Below, piece after piece: positions 34,892-42,112 of a DNA stretch of 64,000 nucleotides. The stretch covers positions 16,862 to 80,861 of the forward strand of contig JAIXWF010000017.1 of the NCBI GenBank assembly GCA_027482185.1, read 5' to 3'. The notes under the pieces were generated by a model. It made no database searches and was not told the DNA's origin. It was given only the letters and a program-made list of their open reading frames with translations. The first letter of the stretch is position 1. Each line of letters opens with the position of its first letter. This DNA comes from Opitutaceae bacterium (GTDB lineage: Bacteria > Verrucomicrobiota > Verrucomicrobiia > Opitutales > Opitutaceae). The translations under genes and the position numbers were made by a program.

Positions 34892-35896
34892 ATGTCCAAG
34901 TTTGCCGACGAACCCGAAGCGCCGAAGAAGCTCGCGTCCTACACCGTGAAGCTCGACGCGGCGCAGATCGCGAAACTGCGCGGCATCCTCGAGGAGCGCG
35001 GGTGGACGCCGTTCGAGGTCGGCTACACGCACTATGCGTTCAAGGCCGACCACCTGAAGGTCAACGTGTCCGCCTACACGAGCGGCAAGATCGTGATCGC
35101 CGGCAAGGGCACGGAGGACTTCGTGCGGGACGTGCTCGAGCCCGAGGTGACGGGGGCGGCGAAGTTGGGCTACGACGACGTGCTGCACCCGGATTGGTTC
35201 GAGTCGCACGCGGGGCTCGACGAGAGCGGCAAGGGCGACTTCTTCGGCCCGGTGGTCGCGGCGACGGTGATCGCCGACCGGGGGGCGATCGAAGGCTGGA
35301 TCAAGGCCGGGGTGAAGGATTCGAAGAAGATTTCGGAACAGCAGATCTTCAAGTTGGAGGACACGATCCGCAACACGCGCGGCGTCGCGGTGCGGACCTG
35401 GTTCTGCGGCATGCCGCGCTACAACGAGCTGATGGCGCGGCCGCGGGCCAACCTGAACCTGCTGCTCGCGTGGATGCACGCGTCGGCGCTGAAGGAAGCG
35501 CTGGCGCTCAAGCCGGTGCCGTGGGGGCTGCTCGACCAATTCACCGAGCAGCCGCTGGTGCAGAAGGAATTGGCGAAGAAGGGCGTGACCGGCTTCGAGC
35601 TGCGCATGCGGACGAAGGCGGAAGAGGATCCGGTGGTGGCCGCGGCGTCGGTGATCGCGCGGGCGGAATTCCAGCGGCAGATCGTGCTGCTCTCGAAGCA
35701 ACTCGGCGAAAAACTGCAGAAGGGCGCGGGCCCGTTGGTGAAGGAGCAGGCGTCGCGCATCATCGCGCAGCACGGGGCGCGGGCGCTGACGGAGTTTGCC
35801 AAACTGCATTTCCGGACGGCGTACGAAGTGGTTTCCGCCGCGGGCAAGCTGGACGAATTGCCGCTGAAGGAACCGAAGGCGAAGATCGAGTGGTGA
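34892..35896 (+). CDS. rnhC: Ribonuclease HIII
   Basis: 334 residues from ATG 34892 (MSKFADEP). The N-terminal 85 residues form the TBP-like substrate-binding domain found only in RNase HIII. The catalytic domain begins at GLDESGKGDFFGP. Acidic active-site candidates are Asp110, Glu111, Asp215 (LLDQF) and Asp246 (AEEDPVVAAASVIAR). The enzyme cleaves RNA in RNA/DNA hybrids using Mg or Mn. It diverges from mutY across about 80 bp, so two DNA-maintenance genes share a promoter region. RNase HIII is less widespread than HI/HII and is usual in Firmicutes and some Verrucomicrobia/Chlamydiae-group bacteria. Confidence 0.95.
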   Translation: MSKFADEPEAPKKLASYTVKLDAAQIAKLRGILEERGWTPFEVGYTHYAFKADHLKVNVSAYTSGKIVIAGKGTEDFVRDVLEPEVTGAAKLGYDDVLHPDWFESHAGLDESGKGDFFGPVVAATVIADRGAIEGWIKAGVKDSKKISEQQIFKLEDTIRNTRGVAVRTWFCGMPRYNELMARPRANLNLLLAWMHASALKEALALKPVPWGLLDQFTEQPLVQKELAKKGVTGFELRMRTKAEEDPVVAAASVIARAEFQRQIVLLSKQLGEKLQKGAGPLVKEQASRIIAQHGARALTEFAKLHFRTAYEVVSAAGKLDELPLKEPKAKIEW

Positions 35897-35910
35897 GGCA
35901 GGAGTGGCGC

Positions 35911-36002
35911 AGGGGCGCGGCTCGTCCGCGCCTTGGGGACAATGTACAAACGGGCGCGGGCGGGCCGCACAGACCATAAGGGCGCGGGCGAGCCGCGCCC
36001 CT
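35911..36002. repeat. GC-rich inverted repeat upstream of the ECF sigma gene
   Basis: 35911-35932 (AGGGGCGCGGCTCGTCCGCG and CC) is repeated in reverse complement at 35981-36002 with one difference. A partial third copy lies at 35952-35969. The 92-bp element sits between the rnhC stop and the sigma-factor start and could fold into a long hairpin in RNA. Confidence 0.8.
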
Positions 36003-36046
36003 ACGTGGAGTGGACAAATCGCGGAAACGGCGCAGACCTTTTCCCC

Positions 36047-36592
36047 GTGCCCCCCGAGAATTCCGAACCGGCCCGTTGGTTCGCCGAGCACCTGCAGCCG
36101 CACGAGGCGATGCTGCGGGCGTGGCTGCGCGGGCAGGTGGCGAGCGCGGACGAGGTGGACGACATCGTGCAGGAGGCGTACGTGCGCGTGCTGCAGGCGC
36201 GGGAGACGCAGGCGCTGGATTCGCCGAAAGCGTTCCTCTTCGCGACGGCACGAAACCTGGCTTTGGGCCGGTTGCGGCATCGGCGGGTGACGGAGAATTT
36301 TGCCTTAGCGGAATCGTCCGCGCCGGGCGTCTTGGAGGACGAGACCGACGTGCCCCGGGCGGTGGCCCGCGCGCAGGAACTCGAACTTTTGACCCAGGCC
36401 ATCCAGTCCCTTCCGACCCGCTGCCGGCAGATCCTCACGCTGCGCCGCATCTACGGGCTTTCGCAGAAGGAAGTCGCCGCCCAATTGGGCATCTCGGAAC
36501 ACACCGTCGAGGCGCAGGGCACGATCGGGTTGCGCAAACTGGCGGAGTATTTCGAACGGATCGAACGACAGGGGCCGCGCCGTCATGGATGA
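36047..36592 (+). CDS. ECF-family RNA polymerase sigma factor (FecI-like)
   Basis: 181 residues from a GTG at 36047 (VPPENSEPARWF). Starts further left fall in the GC-rich inverted repeat and would add a low-quality extension. Sigma region 2 is at about 20-90 (VDDIVQEAYVRVLQARE, SPKAFLFATARNLALGRLRHRR). Region 4 is at about 120-170 (LPTRCRQILTLRRIYGLSQKEVAAQLGISEHTVE), with the helix-turn-helix typical of FecI-like sigmas. It overlaps the FecR gene by 8 bp and precedes a TonB-dependent receptor, so it is the transcription output of a cell-surface signalling cassette. Confidence 0.94.
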   Translation: MPPENSEPARWFAEHLQPHEAMLRAWLRGQVASADEVDDIVQEAYVRVLQARETQALDSPKAFLFATARNLALGRLRHRRVTENFALAESSAPGVLEDETDVPRAVARAQELELLTQAIQSLPTRCRQILTLRRIYGLSQKEVAAQLGISEHTVEAQGTIGLRKLAEYFERIERQGPRRHG

Positions 36593-37625
36593 CCGGGGCC
36601 GAGGGGATGCCGGCGCGGAACGCCGGGCCGACGAGGCGGCGGCGTGGGTGCTGCGCCAGGACCGCGGGCTGACGGCGGCGGAGCAGGATGCGTTTTCCCA
36701 ATGGCTGGCGCAGGATCCGAGGCACGGCGCGGAACTGGCGAGGTTCCGCCGGCACTGGCAGCGGCTTGATCCGTTGGCGGACTGGCGGCCGGAACACAGC
36801 GCGCGGCCCAACCCCGATCTGCTGGCGCCCAAGACCGCGCCGGTGCGTCGCGCGCCGGCCTGGAGTCTGATCGGCCTCGCGGCGGCGGCGACGATCGCAC
36901 TCATGGTGTGGCGGCATCCGGGCGAAAGGGCTTCGAATGCCGCCGCCCCGGCCGCGACGGTGGCCGACGCGGCGGTGCTGCGCCGGGTGCTGGAGGACGG
37001 CACGGTCGTCGAGTTGAACCGCGGCGCGGTGCTGACCGAGCATTTTACGCCCGGCGAACGCCGTGTGCGGCTGACCGCGGGCGAGGCGCATTTCACGGTG
37101 ACGAAGAACCCGGCCCGCCCCTTCGTGGTCGCCGCCCAGGGTATGGACGTGCGGGCCGTGGGCACGGCGTTCAACGTCCGGCTCGGCAGTGCGGCCGTCG
37201 AGGTCCTGGTCACGGAAGGCCGTGTGCGCGTCGACGATGTCCGCCCCGGTCCGGCGGCCGCCGAGCCGAAGACCGCGCTCGTGCCCGAGTTGGCCGCGGG
37301 GGAACGCGCGGTCGTCTCGCTGGCGCCGCAACCCGAACCGGTGCGGATCGCGGTCCTGACGGCGGGCGAGATCGAGCGCGTGCTGGCGTGGCAGCACCGG
37401 TTGCTGGAATTCAACGCCGTGCCGCTGGCCGAGGTCGTCGCGGAGTTCAACCGCCGGAACGCGGTCCAGCTGGTGGTTGCCGACGCGGAGCTGGCGGCGG
37501 TGCGGATCACGACGTCGTTCCGTTCCGACAACGTCGACGGATTCGTGCGCCTGCTCGAACTGGGCTTCGGCACCGCGGCCGAGCGGCGCGGCGACCTGGA
37601 AATCGTGCTGCGCAAGGCGCGTTGA
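36585..37625 (+). CDS. FecR-family anti-sigma factor
   Basis: 346 residues. The N-terminal DUF4880-like part (about 12-60, DEAAAWVLRQDRGLTAAEQDAFSQWLAQDPRHGAEL) should bind the sigma factor in the cytoplasm. One membrane helix is at about 91-106 (WSLIGLAAAATIALMVW). The periplasmic FecR domain follows (about 125-215, VELNRGAVLTEHF, TAGEAHFTVTKNPARPFVV, VRAVGTAFNVR). A C-terminal STN-like module (about 275-345, FNAVPLAEVVAEFNRRN) probably contacts the receptor. It overlaps the sigma gene by 8 bp and ends just before the receptor gene, a fecIRA-type order. Confidence 0.95.
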   Translation: MDDRGRGDAGAERRADEAAAWVLRQDRGLTAAEQDAFSQWLAQDPRHGAELARFRRHWQRLDPLADWRPEHSARPNPDLLAPKTAPVRRAPAWSLIGLAAAATIALMVWRHPGERASNAAAPAATVADAAVLRRVLEDGTVVELNRGAVLTEHFTPGERRVRLTAGEAHFTVTKNPARPFVVAAQGMDVRAVGTAFNVRLGSAAVEVLVTEGRVRVDDVRPGPAAAEPKTALVPELAAGERAVVSLAPQPEPVRIAVLTAGEIERVLAWQHRLLEFNAVPLAEVVAEFNRRNAVQLVVADAELAAVRITTSFRSDNVDGFVRLLELGFGTAAERRGDLEIVLRKAR

Positions 37626-37634
37626 TCCAAAGTC

Positions 37635-40600
37635 ATGCGGATGAGCGGCGAAGAATGCGCCGGGGGAGGACTTTTTTTTAACGGAAAGCGCCGGCTGGCG
37701 CATCTTGCCGGGAAGTCCGCTTCCCCTTGGCGTATTCCTGCGTTTTCCCCATCCCAACCCTCGTCCCTGCCGGCCGGCCTTTGGCGCCGGCTCTGGGTGT
37801 GGGCTGCGCTCGGATGGGCCTTGGCCGCGGGCCTGCCGGGATTGCGGGCGGATCCCGAAAACCGGACTTTCGACCTGCCGGCCGGCGAAGCGGGCGAAAT
37901 CCTGAAGCGCTTCGGCCAGCAGGCGCAGCGCGAAATCCTGTTTCCGGCGGAGGCCGTCGCCGGCGTGAAAACCCATGCCGTCGCCGGTGACTATACCCCG
38001 CGCGCAGCCCTCGACCGGCTGCTGGCGCATTCGGGGCTCAGTGTGGTCGAGGATGCCCGCAGCGGCGCGCTGATGATTTTCCGCGCCGCCGCCGCGCCCC
38101 CCGCGGGTGCGGCGCCGCCGGCGCCCCGAAAGACGGAAACCCAAACCACCGAACCACGCAAAACCATGAACCGCAAAACTCCTCTCGCCGTGCTGGGCGC
38201 GATGCTCGGCTTCGGCGCCGCCGAAGCCCAGACGCCGCCGCCCGCCCCGGCCGCACCCGCCAAGGAAACGCCGATCGTGCTTTCGGAATTCCGCGTCGAT
38301 ACGACGAAGGATGTCGGCTACCGGGCAACCAACGCCACTTCCGGCACGCGGCTCAACACGCCGATCAAGGACATCCCGATGCCGATCAACGTCGTCACGA
38401 AGGAATTCATCGACGACATCGGCGCCTATGATTTCAAAGAGGCGCTGATCTACGAAGCCGGCATCACGCAGGACTTCATCCAGACCGGAAACAACTTCCT
38501 CTTCTCATCCTCGGGCACGGGCCAGGCCGGGCAGGGACTGGGCGACCGGTCGAGCACCACGATCAACATCCGTGGCTACAATTCGCGCCGCCAGCTGCGC
38601 AACGGGTTTGTGACGACCTCCGTCACCGACAACGTCAACGTGAGCCGCGTCGAAGTCGCCAAGGGCCCGCAGTCGCTGCTCTACGGCGTTGCCGTGCTCG
38701 GCGGCGTGGTGAACATCATCCCCGACTACCCGCTCAGCGTGCCGCGCTACGAGACGAAGGTCGTGGTCGGCTCCGACGACTTCCTGCGTTTCGAACTCGA
38801 TGCGACCGGCCCGCTGGTTCGCATCGCCGACCGCCAGATCAACTACCGCCTGGCCGGCGCCTACCAGCGCTTCGACGGCGACCCGATCCGCGACGGCGAC
38901 GACCGCACGCGCAAATTCCTCTCGGCCCTTTTCGAGACGAAACTCTTCCCCAACACGAACCTGCTCCTCGACGTCGAAGGCGGCATTTTCCGCACCGAGG
39001 CGAACGGCTTCCGCGACCTCAGCGACACCAACAACGCAGCCGAGAACACGCTCAATTTCTACGGTGAAAACAACGCCAACACCGTCTTCGGCGACGCCCC
39101 GCAGGTCGCGCGCGACTGGTATGGCTCCGGCGAGGCCTACCGCCTGAGCGGCGACGATCCGTTCAGCGAGACGCGCTACTACAACGTGATGTTCGAGGTC
39201 ACGCAGAAGATCTTCGACGGTCTCTCGCTCATCGGCGGCATCAACTACTCGCGCACCGACGTGGAGAATCTCTCCATCGGCGGCGGTGTCGATTACCAGC
39301 GCGTGTTCAACGCCGGCAACCCGCTGACCGCCGCGCAGCAGGCCACCCTCGCCAATCTGCGCGCCCAGCCGACTTACTTCGAGCAGACCGGCCTCAGCTT
39401 CAATAACGTGCTCTTCTCCCGGAATTACACCGGCGCGAACGACTTCAGGTTCCGCCGTATCCAATACAATTGGACGCGGCCCTCGAGCGACAACGAGAAC
39501 CGCCAAGCCCGGCTCGACCTTAACTACAACTTCGACCTGCTCGGCGCGAACCACAACTTCCTGATCGGCTACCACGACCGGAAGACGTGGTCCAAGAGCC
39601 TCGGCAGCGCGTCGCTGCCGGTGGGCGCGACCGGGTCGACAAATGTCTTCAAGAGCTTCTCGCGCGACAGCGTGCTGACCCCGATCGAGTATGCGGGCGA
39701 GGGCTCGCGCACCTCCGGCCGCACCTCGAACGAAGAGTGGAACGCCGGCTCCTACGCAGTCTACCAGGGCAAATACTGGAAAGACCGCGTGCTGCTCATC
39801 GGCGGCCTGCGCCGCGACCGTTTCATGGTGCGCAACCGCACCTGGAATTACTCGCTCGCGCCGGGCGCCGACCCTGCACTCGCCGCCAGCTACGTGCGCA
39901 ACGCCGCGCCCAATGCCGCGGCCGGCACGACGCGCGCCGACTTCTACCGTTTCAAGGGGGAGACCCAATACAAGAACAGCCCTACCGTTGGCGTGAGCTT
40001 CAAGATCGACGAAGCGCTCTCCATCTACGGGCTCACCGCCACTGGCCTCTTCCCCGATGCCGGCCAGCAGGATGGCGCCGGCAACGCGGTGAAACCCGAA
40101 TACGCCAAGAGCCGCGAAGTCGGCGCAAAGTTCGACCTCTGGAAAGACGATGACGGCCGCACCGTCCTCTCCGGCGCCATCGCCGGCTACAAGATCCGCC
40201 GCGAAGACGCCGTCTACAACGTATTCTGGGCGCCGCAGCCGCGCAGCAACAACGGCACCGGTCTGGGCAACGTGAATGTCCCGAACAGCTGGACGAGTTT
40301 CCAGACCAACCAGCCGCAGAGCTACCTGCTCCCGATCCAGTATATCGCGGCCGGCGATCTCGCGACGTACCGCAATTCGCCCGCCTTCCGCGGCGAGCGG
40401 AACAACCTGGTCCTCGTGGACTACCGCTCGCTCGGCACCGCGGCCGCCGATCCGCTGCGCCGCGGCATGGAGGCCATTGCCGCGGCCTCGATGGCGCAGG
40501 GCTCGCAGACCCTCCTCCAGACGTCCGCCACTGGCAATACAGCGGACGATCTCTACGCCAATCTCGCTTACGAGAACCGCAACGCGAACGTGAACTACGC

Positions 40601-41237
40601 CGACGAATCGTCCGGCTTCGATGTGAACTTCCTCTATACGCCGAACCGCAGCTATTCGGCGACGTTCTCCTATGCCTACCAGAAGCAGCAAGTCATCGGC
40701 GGCTTCGGCCTCGTCGACCAGCCCAACAGCACCGAATACGATTCGTGGTGGCGCTACATGGGCTTCACCACCCAGCAGGCGCTCGCGGCGAACCTCGACG
40801 AGTCGTCGGTCGATTTCAACTCGAGCGTCAAGGGCGTCCGGCTCATCGACAACCCCGAGCACTCCGCCAACGTATGGAACAAGTATACGTTTACCGACGG
40901 AGCCATGAAGGGCTGGGACCTTGGTCTTGGCATCAACTGGTTCGGCAGCCGCCAAGCGGAGGCCGCGATCGACAACGGGCTCCGGCGTCGTGTCACCGGC
41001 CGTTTCAAGGCCGACTTTTCCCAGCGCTTCGTTGTCAACACCGCGGTCGGCTTCAAGCGGAAGATCGCGGGTCGGGATTGGAACTTCCGGCTCAACGTCA
41101 ACAACCTGTTCGACGACCAGAAGGACGAGCGGATCGTTTACAACGGCATCGTTGGCACCTCGACGGCTGCTCCCGCCCGCTCCGTGGTATACTACAACCC
41201 GCGGACGTGGCAGTTCTCGGTCGGGACTAAGTTCTGA
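37635..41237 (+). CDS. TonB-dependent outer-membrane receptor with STN domain and an internal signal peptide
   Basis: 1200 residues. An N-terminal signal peptide (core WVWAALGWALAAGLPGLRA, about 52-71) is followed by an STN domain (about 75-150: TFDLPAGEAGEILKRFGQQ, AALDRLLAHSGLSVV). This domain normally relays signals to FecR-type proteins. After a Pro/Ala linker comes, from Met178 (ATG at 38166), a second complete signal-peptide-like stretch (MNRKTPLAVLGAMLGFGAAEAQ). The plug follows (TTINIRGYNSRR, VSRVEVAKGPQSLLYGVAVLGGVVNI) and then a 22-strand-type barrel ending in Phe (WQFSVGTKF). The ligand is unknown; neighbours suggest a glycan breakdown product rather than iron. The double signal may mean a recent fusion or two translation starts. 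Confidence 0.95.
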   Translation: MRMSGEECAGGGLFFNGKRRLAHLAGKSASPWRIPAFSPSQPSSLPAGLWRRLWVWAALGWALAAGLPGLRADPENRTFDLPAGEAGEILKRFGQQAQREILFPAEAVAGVKTHAVAGDYTPRAALDRLLAHSGLSVVEDARSGALMIFRAAAAPPAGAAPPAPRKTETQTTEPRKTMNRKTPLAVLGAMLGFGAAEAQTPPPAPAAPAKETPIVLSEFRVDTTKDVGYRATNATSGTRLNTPIKDIPMPINVVTKEFIDDIGAYDFKEALIYEAGITQDFIQTGNNFLFSSSGTGQAGQGLGDRSSTTINIRGYNSRRQLRNGFVTTSVTDNVNVSRVEVAKGPQSLLYGVAVLGGVVNIIPDYPLSVPRYETKVVVGSDDFLRFELDATGPLVRIADRQINYRLAGAYQRFDGDPIRDGDDRTRKFLSALFETKLFPNTNLLLDVEGGIFRTEANGFRDLSDTNNAAENTLNFYGENNANTVFGDAPQVARDWYGSGEAYRLSGDDPFSETRYYNVMFEVTQKIFDGLSLIGGINYSRTDVENLSIGGGVDYQRVFNAGNPLTAAQQATLANLRAQPTYFEQTGLSFNNVLFSRNYTGANDFRFRRIQYNWTRPSSDNENRQARLDLNYNFDLLGANHNFLIGYHDRKTWSKSLGSASLPVGATGSTNVFKSFSRDSVLTPIEYAGEGSRTSGRTSNEEWNAGSYAVYQGKYWKDRVLLIGGLRRDRFMVRNRTWNYSLAPGADPALAASYVRNAAPNAAAGTTRADFYRFKGETQYKNSPTVGVSFKIDEALSIYGLTATGLFPDAGQQDGAGNAVKPEYAKSREVGAKFDLWKDDDGRTVLSGAIAGYKIRREDAVYNVFWAPQPRSNNGTGLGNVNVPNSWTSFQTNQPQSYLLPIQYIAAGDLATYRNSPAFRGERNNLVLVDYRSLGTAAADPLRRGMEAIAAASMAQGSQTLLQTSATGNTADDLYANLAYENRNANVNYADESSGFDVNFLYTPNRSYSATFSYAYQKQQVIGGFGLVDQPNSTEYDSWWRYMGFTTQQALAANLDESSVDFNSSVKGVRLIDNPEHSANVWNKYTFTDGAMKGWDLGLGINWFGSRQAEAAIDNGLRRRVTGRFKADFSQRFVVNTAVGFKRKIAGRDWNFRLNVNNLFDDQKDERIVYNGIVGTSTAAPARSVVYYNPRTWQFSVGTKF

Positions 41238-41257
41238 ACGAAACGGAGGCGCCGGGC

Positions 41258-42112
41258 GTGCGGTGGGAAAGATTCATGGCACGATGCCCCCATTCCACGG
41301 CCGGCTTCGGCCGGTCGCGGGTAGCCGGACTCGCATTGGCGTTTGGCGTGCTATCCTGCGAAGCCGCGCCCGCTCCGGTCGTGCACGCGGTCGCGGTGGC
41401 GCCGGGAGCGACGCTGGAATTCGTGGCCCTGCCGCCGGGCACCTACGAGCGCGGCAGCGCGGAAACCGAGGCCGGACGCGACCGCGACGAGGGGCCGCGG
41501 CACCGCGTGACGCTGACGCGCGGCTTTTGGCTCGGGCGCCATGAAATCACCCAGGCCCAATGGACGGCCGTGATGGGCACGAACCCGGCGGTGTTCAAAC
41601 AGGGTCCGGACGCCCCGCGGCGGCCGGTGGAGTCGGTGTCGTGGGACGATTGCGCGCGCTTCATCGCCCGCCTCAATGCGCTGGGCGTCGGCCGGTTCCG
41701 GCTCCCGACCGAGGCGGAGTGGGAATATGCCGCGCGCGCCGGCACGACGACGCGTTTCCCTTGGGGCGACGACCCGAAGGATTTCGAGACGCACCGTTTC
41801 GCCTGGGCCAACAGCCGTTCCTACGCGGTGACCCATCCGGTCGGCGCCAAGCCGCCGAACCCGTGGGGGCTGTACGACCTGCACGGCAACGTGTGGGAGT
41901 GGTGCAGCGATTGGTACGGGCCGTATCCGGCGGGGCCGTTGACGGATCCCGCGGGCCCGGCCGAGGGACGGGAGCGCGTGTTCCGCGGCGGCAGCTGGTA
42001 CGATTTCCCGCCGAGCCTGCGCTCGGCCAACCGGCACCGCCACGTGCCGGATCGCCGCTACACGGCCGTCGGCCTGAGGCTTGCGTGGGAGCCGGAGGCG
42101 CCTGCGCCATGA
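41258..42112 (+). CDS. Secreted SUMF1/FGE-sulfatase-fold protein lacking the catalytic cysteines
   Basis: 284 residues from GTG 41258, which has GGAGG 8 nt upstream; ATG 41276 is an alternative. A signal peptide ends near CEAAPAP. The formylglycine-generating-enzyme (C-type-lectin-like) fold is clear: FVALPPGTYERGSAETEAGRDRDEGPRHRVTLTRGFWLGRHEITQAQW, RLPTEAEWEYAARAG, NPWGLYDLHGNVWEWCSDWY, VFRGGSWYD and GLRLAWEP. True formylglycine-generating enzymes carry two active-site cysteines after RGGSW; here that segment (YDFPPSLRSANRHRHVP) has none. So sulfatase activation is unlikely, and binding or another chemistry should be considered. The stop overlaps the next ATG by 4 bp. Confidence 0.93.
   Translation: MRWERFMARCPHSTAGFGRSRVAGLALAFGVLSCEAAPAPVVHAVAVAPGATLEFVALPPGTYERGSAETEAGRDRDEGPRHRVTLTRGFWLGRHEITQAQWTAVMGTNPAVFKQGPDAPRRPVESVSWDDCARFIARLNALGVGRFRLPTEAEWEYAARAGTTTRFPWGDDPKDFETHRFAWANSRSYAVTHPVGAKPPNPWGLYDLHGNVWEWCSDWYGPYPAGPLTDPAGPAEGRERVFRGGSWYDFPPSLRSANRHRHVPDRRYTAVGLRLAWEPEAPAP

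Noticed and set aside
36585..41237. Iron-siderophore uptake as the role of the sigma/FecR/receptor cassette
   Set aside because: Nothing else nearby relates to iron, and downstream coupling is to a lyase-like enzyme. Iron remains possible but is not supported by the sequence.
41258..42112. Sulfatase-activating formylglycine-generating enzyme
   Set aside because: The fold matches, but the two active-site cysteines after RGGSW are absent and no sulfatase gene is nearby.
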